Source of the DNA: Xestospongia bergquistia
Taxonomy: Eukaryota > Porifera > Demospongiae > Haplosclerida > Petrosiidae
Assembly (NCBI GenBank): GCA_963965975.1
Contig: OZ014413.1
Coordinates: forward strand, 1,862,501-1,926,500
Length of the DNA: 64,000 bases
Direction of reading: 5' to 3'
Positions 21,796 through 34,600 of this stretch are shown here, in pieces. Under the pieces are notes generated by a model. It was given only the letters and a program-made list of their open reading frames with translations. It ran no database searches and was not told the origin of the DNA. The first letter of the stretch is position 1, and each line of letters begins with the position of its first letter. The translations under genes and the position numbers were made by a program.

Positions 21796-22042
21796 TAGAG
21801 AGCATAGAGGAAGAAAAAGAAAGTTATCTGGAACAACTGGATTACTAAAGAATGGATGGATGGAGAGGTAGCTCACCTTTCAACAGTGCTGCTCCTGCAG
21901 GGAAAGAAAGAAAAGAGTAGTCATAACTGAACTGGTGACAATGAATGGATTGAGAGAGAAGAGAGACAGAGGAAGTGAAAAAGGACTACCAACCTACACA
22001 CACACACAGCACACACACACGCACCCTAGAAGATCAGAGGTT

Positions 22043-22107
22043 CCCCCCGCCACCTGGCGGCCTTGGATATTAAAAAAAAATTTTTTTGGCCGCCAGGCGG
22101 CAGGGGG
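22043..22107. repeat. GC-rich hairpin, second copy
   Basis: Same arms as 8789-8853; only the A/T loop length differs. Confidence 0.8.
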
Positions 22108-22484
22108 AATATGATTTTTAGAGATTGTATGAGTGTGTGTATAGTGTATAGGCTAGATAGCCCAAAATAAAATTAAAAAAAAAATTAAAAGAAAGGAAAG
22201 AAGGCTTGAAGGAAGACAGGAAAGAGTGAGCAGGAGAGCGACTCATCTTTTGCATCAAGAGAACATCAGAGAACAGTCAAGAACATCAGAAACATCAGAG
22301 AACAGTCAAGAACATTAGAAACATCAGAGAACAGTCAAGAACATCAGGCCAATCACAGTAAGAACTTCCAAGTTGAGTCCTGTAGAAACGAAGGGTGAAA
22401 ATAAAAATCTTTACACAAATAAAGAATTAAAAAATAAAATAAAAAAGAAAAGAAATAAAAAAAAGATGACATAACTAAAACAAA

Positions 22485-22640
22485 AAGATGATCCAGCGAT
22501 GAGGCGAGTTGATCCAACGAAGTGACGAGATGATCCAACGATGAGGCGAGTTGATCCAACGAAGTGACGAGATGATCCAGCGACGAGGCGAGTCGATCCA
22601 ACGAAGTGACGAGATGATCCAGCGACGAGGCGAGTCGTAG
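22485..22640. repeat. 42-base minisatellite, second copy
   Basis: Counterpart of 9230-9385. Confidence 0.85.
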
Positions 22641-23369
22641 AGAAGATAGAGACATGAAAAATGGAGTACTTTTTATATTATCAAGACATCTTTCTCACGC
22701 TTCAATTTGACAATCAGTCAAGAAAACGCGTGAAAAATTTGTCACCTCCACTACCACACACGTGACCAACGTTAATTGATTTTTAATTGATCTAATTAAC
22801 AAATAATTAAAAGTCTTCAACAGTACTTTAACTATTCTACAACTTGTTACTGGAAAGAAATATATTTGTAATACAATGTCTATATGTGATATAGGGTACA
22901 ATATTTCAGTCAGAAAATTCCAAACTATATTGTCAGTTTAATGGTCTCAAAGTCATTTTCTGTTACAATATAATATATCACTATATATTATTATGAATTA
23001 GTGAAACTAGTAGACAGCTATCATAGTGTATCCGACTAGTTGTATGAACTCAGACCTGCCAGTGCTAGCTTGAAGGGAAGCCTTCTATTTGTAAAGGGTG
23101 TGGGAATGGTTTTGCAGTATTCTTACAATAAATAATGTGTTGAGAATTTGAGGTGTAGTTTATCTGACGATAAACTAAGTGTTGAAGTCATGTGATTGGT
23201 GGTTGGCAAAATGGGAACATCAGATAAGGGTAACACTTCACTAATGAGTGGTCGAAATTTTGACTATCACCCACTCCCCTGTTTATCATTGTCATTCAAA
23301 TGATCTTATTCAGAATAACCACCTATATATCCCTCATTGTGGGCATGGCCTTCGTTGCCTTTTAAATAC

Positions 23370-23775
23370 TGGACTCACTGGTGTAGACTATCAATAATGT
23401 CATCTTTTTGATGGAGCTCCAAAGCTAAGTTGTTTCTCTCTTGATCTAAATGTTGATTCAATTTACGATATTTTTGTCATTTAGACTTGTACTCTTCAGC
23501 TTATGTCATTAATGCTACAAAATCTTCTTTCTGCTTCAAAACTGGTTTCGAGTTTGGTCATAACTGTATCATGTTGTGTTTATAAGTGCTTTAATCTTTC
23601 TTCATAACTTATTTTGAGTTGTTTCAAGTTCTCTTTTGCAGAGTTTTCTCATTTAGTACTGCATCAAGATGTTGTTGGAGTTCTCTGCTACCCTCAAAAT
23701 GGAATTGTAGAGATTCTTGAAGTTTTGAGATCTCTATGTCCTTCTCCTCGAGTTTGTTTCTAAGAGAAGCTACCT
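23370..23775 (-). pseudogene. Dead coiled-coil gene, copy 2
   Basis: Same broken coiled-coil sequence as 10250-10650, with shared stops and frameshifts. Confidence 0.6.
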
Positions 23776-23899
23776 GATTGAATGAATGGATCTATTAATA
23801 AATGGATAGATAAGTAGATTAATGGACAGATAGGTGAATAAGTGAATTAGCGAATAAAATGATGAGTACACAAACAGCTGATTGGTGAGTGGATGGATG

Positions 23900-24690
23900 C
23901 ATAAATAAATGGATGGATCGATAGAAGGATGAATGGATGGATGGATGGATGGATAGATGAATGGATGGATAGATGAATGGACGGATGGATAGATGGATGG
24001 ATGGATGGATGGATAGATGAATGGATGGATAGATGAATGGATGGATAGATGGATGGATGGAGGGATAGATAGATGAATGGATGGATGGATAGAGGGATAG
24101 ATAGATGAATGGATGGATGGATGGATAGATAGATGAATGGATGGATAGATAAATGGACGGATGGATAGATGAATGGATGGATGGATGGATAGATAGTTGA
24201 ATGGATGGATAGATGAATGGACGGATGGATAGATGAATGGATGGATGGATGGATGGATAGATGAATGGATGGATAGATGAATGGACGGATGGATAGATGA
24301 ATGGATGGATGGAGGGATAGATAGATGAATGGATGGATGGATAGATAGATAGATGAATGGATGGATGGATGGAGGGATAGATAGATGAATGGATGGATGG
24401 ATGGATAGATAGATGAATGGATGGATGGATGGATAGATAGATGAATGGATGGATAGATGGATGGATGGATGGAGGGATAGATAGATGAATGGATGGATAG
24501 ATGAATGGATGGATAGATGAATAGATGGATAGATGGATGGATGGAGGGATAGATAAATGAATGGATGGATGGATGGATAGATAGATGAATGGATGGATAG
24601 ATGAATGGATGGATAGATGGATGGATGGAGGGATAGATATATGAATGGATGGATGGATGGATGGATAGATAGATGAATAGATGGATGAGT
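23900..24690. repeat. GGAT/GATA simple repeat, expanded copy
   Basis: About 790 bases of GGATGGATAGATGAATGGAT-type repeat. One minus-strand frame is open for 311 residues of [12 protein letters not shown] sequence, which is a by-product of the repeat. Confidence 0.9.
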
Positions 24691-24769
24691 ATTATGATAG
24701 ATGAATGTATGTAGTGTATAAGTGGATGGTTAACAAAAGAAACATATAATAACCTCTTTCTATAATTTT

Positions 24770-26293
24770 GTATATTTTTCAAGAATTGAGCATTTCGTTA
24801 CAATGTCTGTGTCCTAACCTATTGGTAATCCATTTAATTCCTCAACTACATCTTCTGCTGTTTTGTACACACCATGAGGAGCAAAGGCACCAACAAATAG
24901 TATCAGATGAAGATCACTGTCATCAGAGGGTATAGCCATATCTGGAGAATAAAGAGAAATCTTTGATTTTATGTAGTAAGAGAGATCGCTAGTAATTGTA
25001 TAGAGAAATATCTAATTTTTATAGTGGACATATTGCCCTCAGTATAAAGGTTTCCTCAGTATAGAGTTGTCCTCAGTAATAGCACAGTATAGATTGTCCC
25101 AGTATAGAAATGTCCTCAGTATAGAGGTTGAATAATATATTAAAGTACTCTTATTAATGGAGGACTAAAAATGTTTCATACTGAGAGAATTAATTCTGCC
25201 TGTAATCAATTAAAGACATTATTTATAACATCATTGAGAGCTCCATATGTCAAATGGATATGATTATGTTACACAAAATTGAACAACAAACTCTACCTTA
25301 GGTATGATACATGACATTAATTTGTTTAATAGCAGGGTCTAACCCATATTCAAATTGTGGTAAACTGTGTACTAACAGAATTACTAATAGACCATCCTCT
25401 GATAATGACTTTACCTGTAATAGAGAGATAACAATTATAATTAATAATGAATTAATAATAGATTAATAATAACTCAATGGATCAATGGATCAATGATAGG
25501 ATACAAGGATTAAATGGATGGATGAATGGATGGATAGATAGACAAATAGATGATTAATGGATGAATGGTTGAATAGATGGACAAATAGATGATTAATGGA
25601 TGAATGGTTGGATAGATGGACAAACTTCATTAACTAACATGCTGCAATAATGATGATAGAAGATCATTAGGTAAGTGATAATTAGATAACTTAATTAAAG
25701 GGGTACTGGGTAATAGTATGATAACCAATGGATCAGTAAGGTAGTAATCTTCAGTACCATACACACCACTAGAGAAAATTGAAATGTAATACAGTTAAAT
25801 AGAAAATAACATGGACAAGTATATAGACATATAATCTAGATAAAGAGATGACTAGATAAAAGGAAAAAACTTACATTTATAATTATTATAGTACAAATAT
25901 AGATAATGTTATGATATTGGAAGTATATGTACATATCTAAGTATAATACTACAATATATTAAGTATATATCAATGTCTATAGGGCCCCACTCAAACTTAC
26001 CACATAGGTATAGTGTAGTATGATAATATATCATTATATAGTGACAGAGGGAGATAGTCAGGGTCAGTGTGAGGATCTTGTAAGGAAATATGGAAAGCAC
26101 CTTCATTGAAAGTACTTAATGGATGTTTACATTTTGTTCTTGATGACCACCAACAAATGTCACTATCTGAACATACTATTATAATCAGAGAAACAAAGAA
26201 ACAAAAACTAAGTAATTTTCAAATTATTAAGAACTTACAATTACCAGTAAGATGCTGTGAGACCTGAGAAATAGTCTCACTTTTAGCAGCCAT
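24770..26293 (-). pseudogene. Unidentified multi-exon gene, copy 4 of 4
   Basis: Counterpart of 11110-12665. Start near 26293 (MAAKSETISQVSQHL), exon 2 without the one-base deletion of copy 2, exon 3 near 25620-25765, exon 4 starting at 25414 with an intact donor (AAGGTAGAG), and the MGIPSDD-like exon (here MAIPSDDSDLHLILFVG, since GGTATA became GCTATA). This is the best preserved of the four copies, although stops still follow exon 3 (SQHVS) and exon 5 (NGLPIG). It may be alive with splicing I cannot resolve, or dead. Confidence 0.4.
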
Positions 26294-26604
26294 TTCTTCA
26301 AGTGGGTGTGTCTAAACACTTTTAGTGGTCATGAATAAGTTAATTAGTTTAGTTATTCAATATATAATCAAATTAAGTTACAAACTAGCATTTTAATTAA
26401 AGACAAGAATACAAATGACAAAAGTATGAAAAGAACAACACAAGCTGTATGACAAAAATTGTCTAGAGGTAGATAGAATGGACAGATGTGTGTATAAATG
26501 GACAGATGTGTGTATAAATGGACAGATGAGTGTATAAATCGATAATGCATGGACTATAAAAACTAATGTATAACAATTTTAAAATGAACAAGTAAGGAAA
26601 TAGT

Positions 26605-26738
26605 TCAACAAGAAAATGATTCTAATTCTTTTAAAATCTCTTTCATCTTTTGTTCATGCTCTTCAAGATCAGATATTAATTTACCAATTTCATTAGCAAC
26701 AGCTGAATAAGATCCCTGTCCAGTATTGTACTTGTAGT
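26605..26738 (-). pseudogene. Apolipoprotein-L-like tail, second copy
   Basis: Encodes YKYNTGQGSYSAVANEIGK and LISDLEEHEQKMKEILKELE ending SFSC, without the one-base deletion found at 13062. It breaks off at 26738, where it meets a transporter fragment; a deletion removed the upstream part of the ApoL-like piece and the last third of that transporter. Confidence 0.5.
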
Positions 26739-27860
26739 AACCGATGTGTTAATTTGTTAAAATTGCCTTGAATTATTGGATGCTGAAGTCATGCTATGAA
26801 TATTATTGGACTTATTAAAATACCAAATCCAACAGAAATGAAAGAAATTGGTAGTAATCTTAATGTAGTCTTAACATCTTCTACCTGCTCCTCTGAAAAT
26901 GGCCCACCATATTTTCCTTTACCAAGGTTCAGTCGTGAAGGGTAGTCCTCTTCCCAGTAGGTCAAAGCACTACGATTCCTTGGGTGTTTGTTCTTTCTTG
27001 CATAGTTGAGTACTTTAACAATCATTCTGATGGGGTTGGTAATTTGAGGGGTAGTATCCAGCCAGTGTTTACAGAAGGCAACAGTGACAATAATAATAAT
27101 TCCAATCAGGAGTATGTGAACCAGTAGTATTGTCATTGTGAAATACTGACTTTTAAGTATAGAAGAAATTTCTGATAAGAAAATGTTAACAATTTCAGCT
27201 ACAGCTCTACACCAAAAATGCCAGTGGATCAAAGCACTTAGCATTTCTCCAGAGGCTCCTTGAGTTTGGTCAGTTAAAAAAGGAATAACATTAGCATCAA
27301 AACAAGCAAATCCAACTAAATTAAAGGCAATACTTATACCAAGAATTATCATGACCATGAATTGAACTGAGGACTGTTGTTTGTTATTAAAGGCATGTAC
27401 AATGTATCCAATGGACATTAATATAGAAGCAATAAACATACTGAATATACTGTAGTATTATACTTAGATATGTATAGCTTTATAACGACCAATCTTAGCA
27501 TCAGCTAACCAACCCATGAATGGGTACAGGATAAACAAAGCTCTGTATAGGTTTCCATGGATACTGTCAGGAACTTTGTGATGGTAAGCTAGAGCCAGTT
27601 GAAGTAAATATGATGAAATATAAAAAGGGATAAAAGCATGTGTCATGAATCCCCACAGTAGAACAAGAAGGGCTCCTTTAGAAAATGCACATTGGACGCG
27701 ATAGTTACGACCACAGCAACTGTTAGTTTTGCCAATGATACTGCTATTTCTTGCTGACATACTAACAAAATGAACAAAAGATCTTGATGTTTGTGAAGCT
27801 TCTGGTATATCGGTACACTGTGATCTGGAAACAAGTGGACCCTTCAATCTTGGCTGCTAT
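26739..27860 (-). pseudogene. Broken POT/SLC15-like transporter
   Basis: Homology covers the N-terminal two thirds. The conserved start codon is changed to ATA (27858-27860), followed by a one-base insertion, so the frame of the first residues is lost. About 15 additional bases near 27455-27470, in the [10 protein letters not shown] region, introduce a stop and shift frame. The 3' end is missing at 26738. The part 26789-27439 is otherwise open and, unlike the copies at 3638 and 13228, has a sense codon at the RLLP site and no insertion after WHFW. Confidence 0.8.
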
Positions 27861-28313
27861 TTTGCTCTGGTATGTAACTACTGGGACTTATATATGACCA
27901 TTGTCAAGGTAGATAATCAACTCTGTACATGATATTTCTGTAATTGAGCATAATGATAAATACCTAAACATTGAAAGCAAATCAATAACCTTTACTGACA
28001 TAAAGTATATTGTAATAGATATTATAAAAGTATAACTAACTGTACACACACAATGTTTATCTTTACATGAGTGATTGTTATATCAATCATCATAGTTATA
28101 TGTATTGTAGTAAATACAATGGATGCATTCTCGTTATTACATACTCAACAACAATTGAATTAATAATGATTCACTTTTAAAATACAATTCTTTAGTTATC
28201 AATACCATGTAATGTTGTTGTAACCAATAGATAAACTTTGAAACTGAAAATAAATTGTAAAAGATGATTTGCATGTAACTCAACAACAAAAGAATATTTT
28301 CATGTTGTGACTA
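27861..28313. other. Intergenic spacer
   Basis: Resembles 3220-3637. No gene seen. Confidence 0.5.
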
Positions 28314-30086
28314 CTAGGAATTCTCACAACTGGAACAAGTACTACTATCACTATTGTTATCTCTTGAATTAATACACAAATACTTGTTATAATGGTTCTC
28401 AGCTAAAATATGGAAATTTATTGGACAATCACGAACTCGCATTGTGTAACGATGAGACAAATAGATAAACAATACCAGGAAGACTGTACTTATTATAGTT
28501 TTGATAAGATAGTAATAGAAAGTACAACTGGGCTGTGCTGTGTCTGAGATAGCAGTGAAGGGAAAATAAAGGTTGAGACATATCAATTGTACAAATCCAT
28601 AAAAGGCAAACCACAGTCCAACCATAAATCCTTTCATTGGACCAGGTGTTTGAGCTACAATGAATTCTACTGCAAAAGGTATAATAACCATTTCACCAAG
28701 GCCAGCAAGCACAACAGGAGGAAATGACCAACGATAATCTAGAGTCAGACTCGCTGTTGTATTAGTAAATACACACACATTAGTATGTGTAATAGTATGA
28801 GCTACTGGGTCTAATATCACATAATATAAGATACTTAATGTACAAAGACTCAGACCAAAACCTATCCTCTTCATGAGACTGGGAATGTAGTTATAGAAAC
28901 AAGGATAGATGAAGATGGCAAAAACTATGATAAAACCAATCATATAAATGGCATTATGGAAAAAGTAGTCTTCAACTAATTCTTGGGCAACTCTTCTCCA
29001 ATTACTATTCAATGTTGGATGTTGAAGATGTTTGATGTATTGGATGGAGTCTGTTAAAATACCAAACCCAGTTGAAAAGAAAACAATTGGTAACAATCTT
29101 ATTGTAGTTTTGACATCTTCTACCTCTTCCTCCAAGAAAGGTCCACCATATTTTTCCTTACCTAAGTTGAGTCTGGAAGGATAGTCCTCCTCCCAATAGG
29201 TCAAGGCACTACGATTCCTTGGGTACCTGTTCTTTCTAGCATAGTTGAGTACTTCAACAATTGCTTTGAATGGATTGGTAATTTGAGGTGTGGTATCCAG
29301 CCAGTGTTCACAAAAGGCAGAAGTAACAATAGCAAAACCAACTAGTAATGAATGCATGACAAGTATAGCAATGGTCAGGTGCTTACTTCCTAATATGGTA
29401 GATGTACTTGACAGAAAAATGTTGATGGCTTCACATATAGCATTTACTAAGAAATCCCAATGTATCAATGCACTCAGCTTTTCTCCAGAGGCTCCTTGAG
29501 CTTGATCAGTCAAAAAAGGAATTATGTTAGCATCAAAACAAGCAAATCCAGCTACATTAAAAATAATACTTAAACCCAGAATGACAATAGATATAATTTC
29601 AAGTGAGTAGTATTGTTCTCCATTATAAACGTGTATGAGATATCCAATGGACATTAATATAGAAGCAATAAATATACTGAATATACTGTATATTATAGCT
29701 TTATAACGACCAATCTTAGCATCAGCTAACCAACCCATCAATGGGTACAAGATGAAGAGAGCTCTGTAAAGGTTTCCATTCATATTGTCAGGGACTTTGT
29801 GATGATAATCTAGCACCAATTGAAGTAGATGCAGTGATGTGGGGAAAGGGAGAAATATGTGAATTAGGAATACCCACAAAAGAAGTAGATATGCTCCTTT
29901 AGAAAAGACAAATTGGATGCGATAGTTATGGCCACAGCAACTGTAAGTAGTACTGATAGCTCTGCCATCTCTTGATGTCATACTAACTGAATGAACAATA
30001 GGTCCTGTTGTTTGTGAAGCTTCTGTTATATCAGTGCCCCATGATCTAGTAGAGATGAGAGAGTTCTCTAGCCTAGCTGCCATCAT
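28314..30086 (-). CDS. POT/SLC15-like membrane transporter, intact
   Basis: Single open frame of 590 residues (MMAARLENSLISTRSW); the second Met at 30083 corresponds to the start used by relatives. It has the same layout as 15461-17236: soluble N-terminus, [23 protein letters not shown], central loop [40 protein letters not shown] with QTPGPMKGFMVGLW, and the acidic tail ending SSCENS. About twelve membrane segments. It is the most diverged of the intact copies in the N-terminal half. Substrate unknown; membrane carrier role inferred from the family. Confidence 0.75.
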   Translation of the reverse strand: MMAARLENSLISTRSWGTDITEASQTTGPIVHSVSMTSRDGRAISTTYSCCGHNYRIQFVFSKGAYLLLLWVFLIHIFLPFPTSLHLLQLVLDYHHKVPDNMNGNLYRALFILYPLMGWLADAKIGRYKAIIYSIFSIFIASILMSIGYLIHVYNGEQYYSLEIISIVILGLSIIFNVAGFACFDANIIPFLTDQAQGASGEKLSALIHWDFLVNAICEAINIFLSSTSTILGSKHLTIAILVMHSLLVGFAIVTSAFCEHWLDTTPQITNPFKAIVEVLNYARKNRYPRNRSALTYWEEDYPSRLNLGKEKYGGPFLEEEVEDVKTTIRLLPIVFFSTGFGILTDSIQYIKHLQHPTLNSNWRRVAQELVEDYFFHNAIYMIGFIIVFAIFIYPCFYNYIPSLMKRIGFGLSLCTLSILYYVILDPVAHTITHTNVCVFTNTTASLTLDYRWSFPPVVLAGLGEMVIIPFAVEFIVAQTPGPMKGFMVGLWFAFYGFVQLICLNLYFPFTAISDTAQPSCTFYYYLIKTIISTVFLVLFIYLSHRYTMRVRDCPINFHILAENHYNKYLCINSRDNNSDSSTCSSCENS

Positions 30087-30757
30087 CTTTAGTTATATGA
30101 GTAATTGAGCAGTATGGACTAACAACTGTGTAAAATTTTAAATTTGTGAGATGTTTTCTATAATGGATTTCGTTTTTGATAATTAAATATAAACAACGAA
30201 ACTGAATCATAAACACACTGAGAAAGGTGTTTACAAAACCCATATCTACTCTTTAGTCTATTTTCTTTAGTAGTGGCTGTTATTATTACTTATTACAGTA
30301 GTGATGGCACTCTTACATAATGATATTACAATTGTTCATGATAATTTAACACATATACTAAATAACTATGATAACCATTATATAACAATAAAGATAACCA
30401 GTTGTATAACAATTGAATGATAGCTTATATACTAGAGATAGATTGTCAACTAATTATGGAGGTAACCATGAAAGCCAGATCTACATGATAACTAGATAAA
30501 ATGGAACAACTAATTATTAACTAAATTTAATAACTAATTTTAATCAATTATTAAATTATAATGATTAATATGTACATATTAATCACAATAATTGTAACTC
30601 ACATGGACAACCTTCACAATCATTTCATGTAATGGAACTTTTCAAAATTCGTCAATTGTCATATTCCTTATTTTATTTATAATATATAATAATAATAATC
30701 TTAGAAGTATTAATAATGAAAAGCTATGCAATAATAGCAATCAATATTACATCATAG
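30087..30757. other. Intergenic spacer between transporter and RLR arrays
   Basis: Very AT-rich; no gene seen. It marks the switch from minus-strand transporters to plus-strand RIG-I-like genes. Confidence 0.45.
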
Positions 30758-31075
30758 ACCCCATTGTTGTAGTATGTAAAGATTCAGAAATTTGTAAATA
30801 TGACATTACATCATCAGCACCATAATATATTGTACCAAACCAGTCATACATAGGCAACCAGAGCCAGTCACAACAGCAGAAATTACATATCCTCTCAAAA
30901 TAAAATGTGTTAATTGTAATGATGAATGGGGAGTGTGGGTATGTTGGAAATATAGCAATGCTCAGCATATGATATTAAAAAGTAAGAGCTTTACTTTCAT
31001 AATGTGAAACTGAGACAAAAAAATTCCAAATAATGGAAACTTGTTTCTTTTTATGTGTTGCTTTATACTTAATAT
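30758..31075 (+). pseudogene. Orphan RIG-I-like C-terminal domain fragment
   Basis: Matches the 3' end of RLR1 (about 34895-35240), including the regions encoding SEICKYDITSSAP, EWGVW.CW.YS and the final QWKLV, but with several stops and frameshifts. The first two zinc-ligand Cys codons are not included. The following bases to about 31500 match the 3' and 5' flanks of the other RLR genes, so this is the remnant of an additional array member. Confidence 0.75.
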
Positions 31076-31609
31076 TGTAATTAATAACTAGTGGGTGGTG
31101 CTCATCCTATGCTCTGAATGATCTAGAGCTGACGACTATGGTCTGTCAGCAATTGAATTTCTAATATTGAAAGTCCTAATATAATGGCACTGGTCACTTC
31201 AAATATTACTCATATTTTTTTAGGTACCTTTAGATAAAACAAGTGCAAAGAACCTCACATATAATGCACGCTAATTTGTGAATTAAAGATACATTAGTCA
31301 ATATAGTCAACATAGTAAGGGTCCAATAGTCAAAAGCAAAGTTAACAAATACTATGTCAAAGTTACAACAGATATGCTGATGTATACTGTGTACAATACA
31401 ATGTGGTTATTGCCAATTGTTTAACTTTAGCTAATGATGACACACAGAGAGATAGAGCCAGGGTGGTAGTCCAAGAATTAACAAAGTTATGGGAATGTTT
31501 TTAACAGTACGCTATTGTTTAAACAAAAAACATTGAAACTGAATCAATAAATTGCAGCAATATTATGAATTACATATATCAGTAGTTTTCACAACTGGTT
31601 TCCATAGTT
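31076..31609. other. RLR inter-gene spacer
   Basis: Shares blocks with 35570-36070 and 41400-41580 (for example AATAACTAGTGGGTGGTGC). No gene seen; probably holds the RLR1 promoter. Confidence 0.5.
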
Positions 31610-31681
31610 ATGGCTACTGGGTTAATTAATGCCACTCCTACACTAAACCAAAACTATGTGATGACATTGCAAATATGCTAA
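31610..31681 (+). promoter_or_regulatory. Candidate upstream ORF before RLR1
   Basis: ATG at 31610 opens 23 codons (MATGLINATPTLNQNY...) and stops 12 bases before the RLR1 start. The same frame occurs before RLR3 (41580-41651); before RLR2 it is cut to 11 codons (36075-36110). If this lies in the 5' untranslated region, it could limit RLR translation. The transcript start is not known. Confidence 0.3.
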
Positions 31682-31693
31682 ATAGGTAGGGCC

Positions 31694-34600
31694 ATGACTG
31701 ATCAGAGTAGCACTATACTAAATTCTGATGTTGCTTTGAGAGCCCTAGCCCAATGTACTGATACTATTGTTGAATCAACTATTGATCCAAAGGCTTTAGC
31801 AAGAAAGCTTTACTCAAAGGAAGTCATTTCTGAGAGTGTTTACAAGAAAGTGAAAGATAGAGAAACTAGAGATACAAAGGAAGAAAACATTGAAGAAGTC
31901 CTTGATGATTTGAGGGATCGGATCAAACATGATCCAAATGTTTTAACAAAACTCCTTTCTACATTGAAAGAGTTAAGCCGAAATGATTTGGCAATTATAA
32001 TTGACAGAAAATATCAAGGTACTTTATATGTGACATATATGTAATTAATTGTATCTTTATCTTTAGAATTGGCTGGCAATAACTTGAGTACTGATGTCCA
32101 GAGTAAGCAGTCTATAGATCAAATCTGTGAACCAAAACAAATGGTAAGAAAATGTCACTTTTTAATTCATCACACACTACTTTCTATTACTTTAGATTTT
32201 AGATGTTTCCACTTCTAATAAGGTAGCAGAAACACTTTTAAAGGAACCAGAGAATATAGTAGAAACATTTGTTGCCAACAAAATGACTGTTATTAGTGAG
32301 AGTCCTGCTAAAAATGTGTCATCTTCAATGACTACAGAAAGGGAACATTTATCTTTGACTACTAACAGAAAGCACATGTTATCTGATCTTATTGAAAGTG
32401 AAACTAAGAAGCCAGCATATGATGTTAATATTCTTGATACAACAAGAAAAAGAAAGAATGATTCAGAAGGAGAGGATGAAAACCCTTCTAAGAGATCAAG
32501 TAAATTTTTAATTTTAGTGGCTTTTTAAGATATACACTCCTTGTTATATATACATATATGCAGTATCCTTGAGCCTTGAGACACTGAACAGTACTTTGTA
32601 TTGTATTCTTACTTTTGTTTCACATTTATTTCTAAATTATACTCCATCATTATAGTGACTGATGAAGTCAATAGCTATCAAGCTAACAATTCTGCTACAT
32701 TGGAACAACCTAACACCTTCACATTGTCCTTAAGTAAGTATTTATTAATACATTACTTTACCTAACAATATAATGTAAGATATGCCTAAAAAGATACATA
32801 TTGCCAATGTTATGAATAAGTAAGTCAATGTGTGAGCTTAATTTCTATATATTGGGTACATAAACTTTGTTATATTCACAAAAAAGTATATGGAATAATT
32901 AAGCTTAAAAAATACAGTTAAGTATAGCATACAAACAGACATTGTTTCATCCTCCATAATTTAAAATGTACTTATGATTAGGAGAGCAAGAAATAGTTCC
33001 TGCTATTCAACAAGAAGAAAATAATTTAGACATCAACTCATTCTCTACTATTCAACCTAGTCTGTTTGAAGATACTGTGAGTGACTATTCTTTATGAAAT
33101 TTGCAAATTACATTGTCTTTATGAATATTTCAGTACAACACACCAAGTCTAATAGCACCCATTGTTAGTAATCAAGATGTAGCCGAAATGTCTGCAGCAA
33201 ATGATATGATTTCTGATAAAGTTGTTTCTCTCAAATTTCCTGAGGAGAACATACGTTGTTATCAGTGGGAGTTGGCACAACCAGGCTTGAATGGGGAGAA
33301 TTATATTATCTGTGCTCCAACTGGTAGTGGTAAAACATTGATATCTACGCTAGTTATCAAAAATCACCTCATGAGAAAAGCAGTAACAGACAATGACCCA
33401 AAAGTTTTATTTGTTGTTAAAACCCAACAACTTGCTCGTCAGCAGAGAGACAAGATAGAAGAGTATTTACAAGGAGCATCAGTTTTGGTAGTTACTGGTG
33501 AATCAAATGCATCAATTTCTTCTAGTCTGTCTGAATATGACATAGTAGTATGCACATCAGGAAAGCTACAAGCTCAGCTTCAGGGAGAAAAAATTAATAT
33601 TTCTACAGCAACCTTATTGGTAATTGATGAATGCCATCATACTGCTGGTAATGATCCATATGCAGAAATTATGGAGTACTATCTCCTTGAGAAGAAAGAT
33701 TTGGGAGCTTCACCCCAGGTTATTGGGATGACAGCATCTCTAGGGACTGGAAGACACAAGAATCCAACACTTGATAAAGTAGTAAGTCACCACAAAAAAC
33801 TTTGTGCACGTTTGGATGCTACGAGTGGTATAAAAACTGTTAAAAATAACTTAGATGAATTAAGACAACACGTATCTCTTCCAAGTCACAACAGTCATTC
33901 ACTACCTCAACGAGATCCAAATGAGCTGTATATAAGGGTTATATCAGATACCATGTTAGAACTTGAAAAGATGCTTCCTCAAGAAGTGGTTGTTAAGCAC
34001 GATCGAAATTCTCTGGCATACCAACAATGGATCAAAATTGAAATCGAGGCAGCACAATTGAATGGTGCTGAAAATCAACGAGACCAGATTACTATTTTAG
34101 AGCAGCTTGAAGTATATGCTCTTGTTCGCATGACCTATGAAGATTTTGAGGCTAAAGATGCAACAAAAGTTCTCAAAAGGCTTCATTCAGATGACGAAAA
34201 CAACATGAATGAGACAGAAAAGAAACTTCAGACCATACTATCAAAAACACTGCTTCAATTATCAAAGATTCCTGTAATCGCCAATCCTTTACTGATAAAA
34301 GCCGAAGAAGTACTCTATAAACATTTCTCTTGCAAGTCCGATTCACGAGGTTTATTTTTTGTACGAGATATTGAGCATACACATTACATTGTAGAATGGT
34401 TGAAAAATTTAGAAAAATTGAAAGATCTCATTAGACCAGCTTCTATTTGTGGTCATTCAAAACATGGAATGTCAAAGGAAGAACAAGTAAGAATAATAGA
34501 AGGATTTAAAAATGGGAATTTTAATGTTTTGTCAACAACATCTGTCTTGGAAGAAGGGCTTGATGTACCAGAATGTAACATAGTGATACGCTTCCAGATT

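Larger units (their letters stand above)
18560..26740. repeat. Second copy of an approximately 8 kb segmental duplication
   Basis: Matches about 5304-13080 in the same order: transporter fragment, minisatellite, exons 1-3, TACATGTACATG array, CCAAT/E2F patch, AT-rich stretch, 22-base repeat, hairpin, 42-base repeat, coiled-coil pseudogene, GGAT array, further exons, ApoL-like fragment. Differences are mostly array lengths and small indels. Confidence 0.85.

Noticed and set aside
23847..24782. 311-residue open frame of PSIHPSIH repeats on the minus strand
   Set aside because: It is the translation of a GGAT-type simple repeat with no start context, splice support or homologue; the shorter copy at 10660-11045 is not open over the same length.
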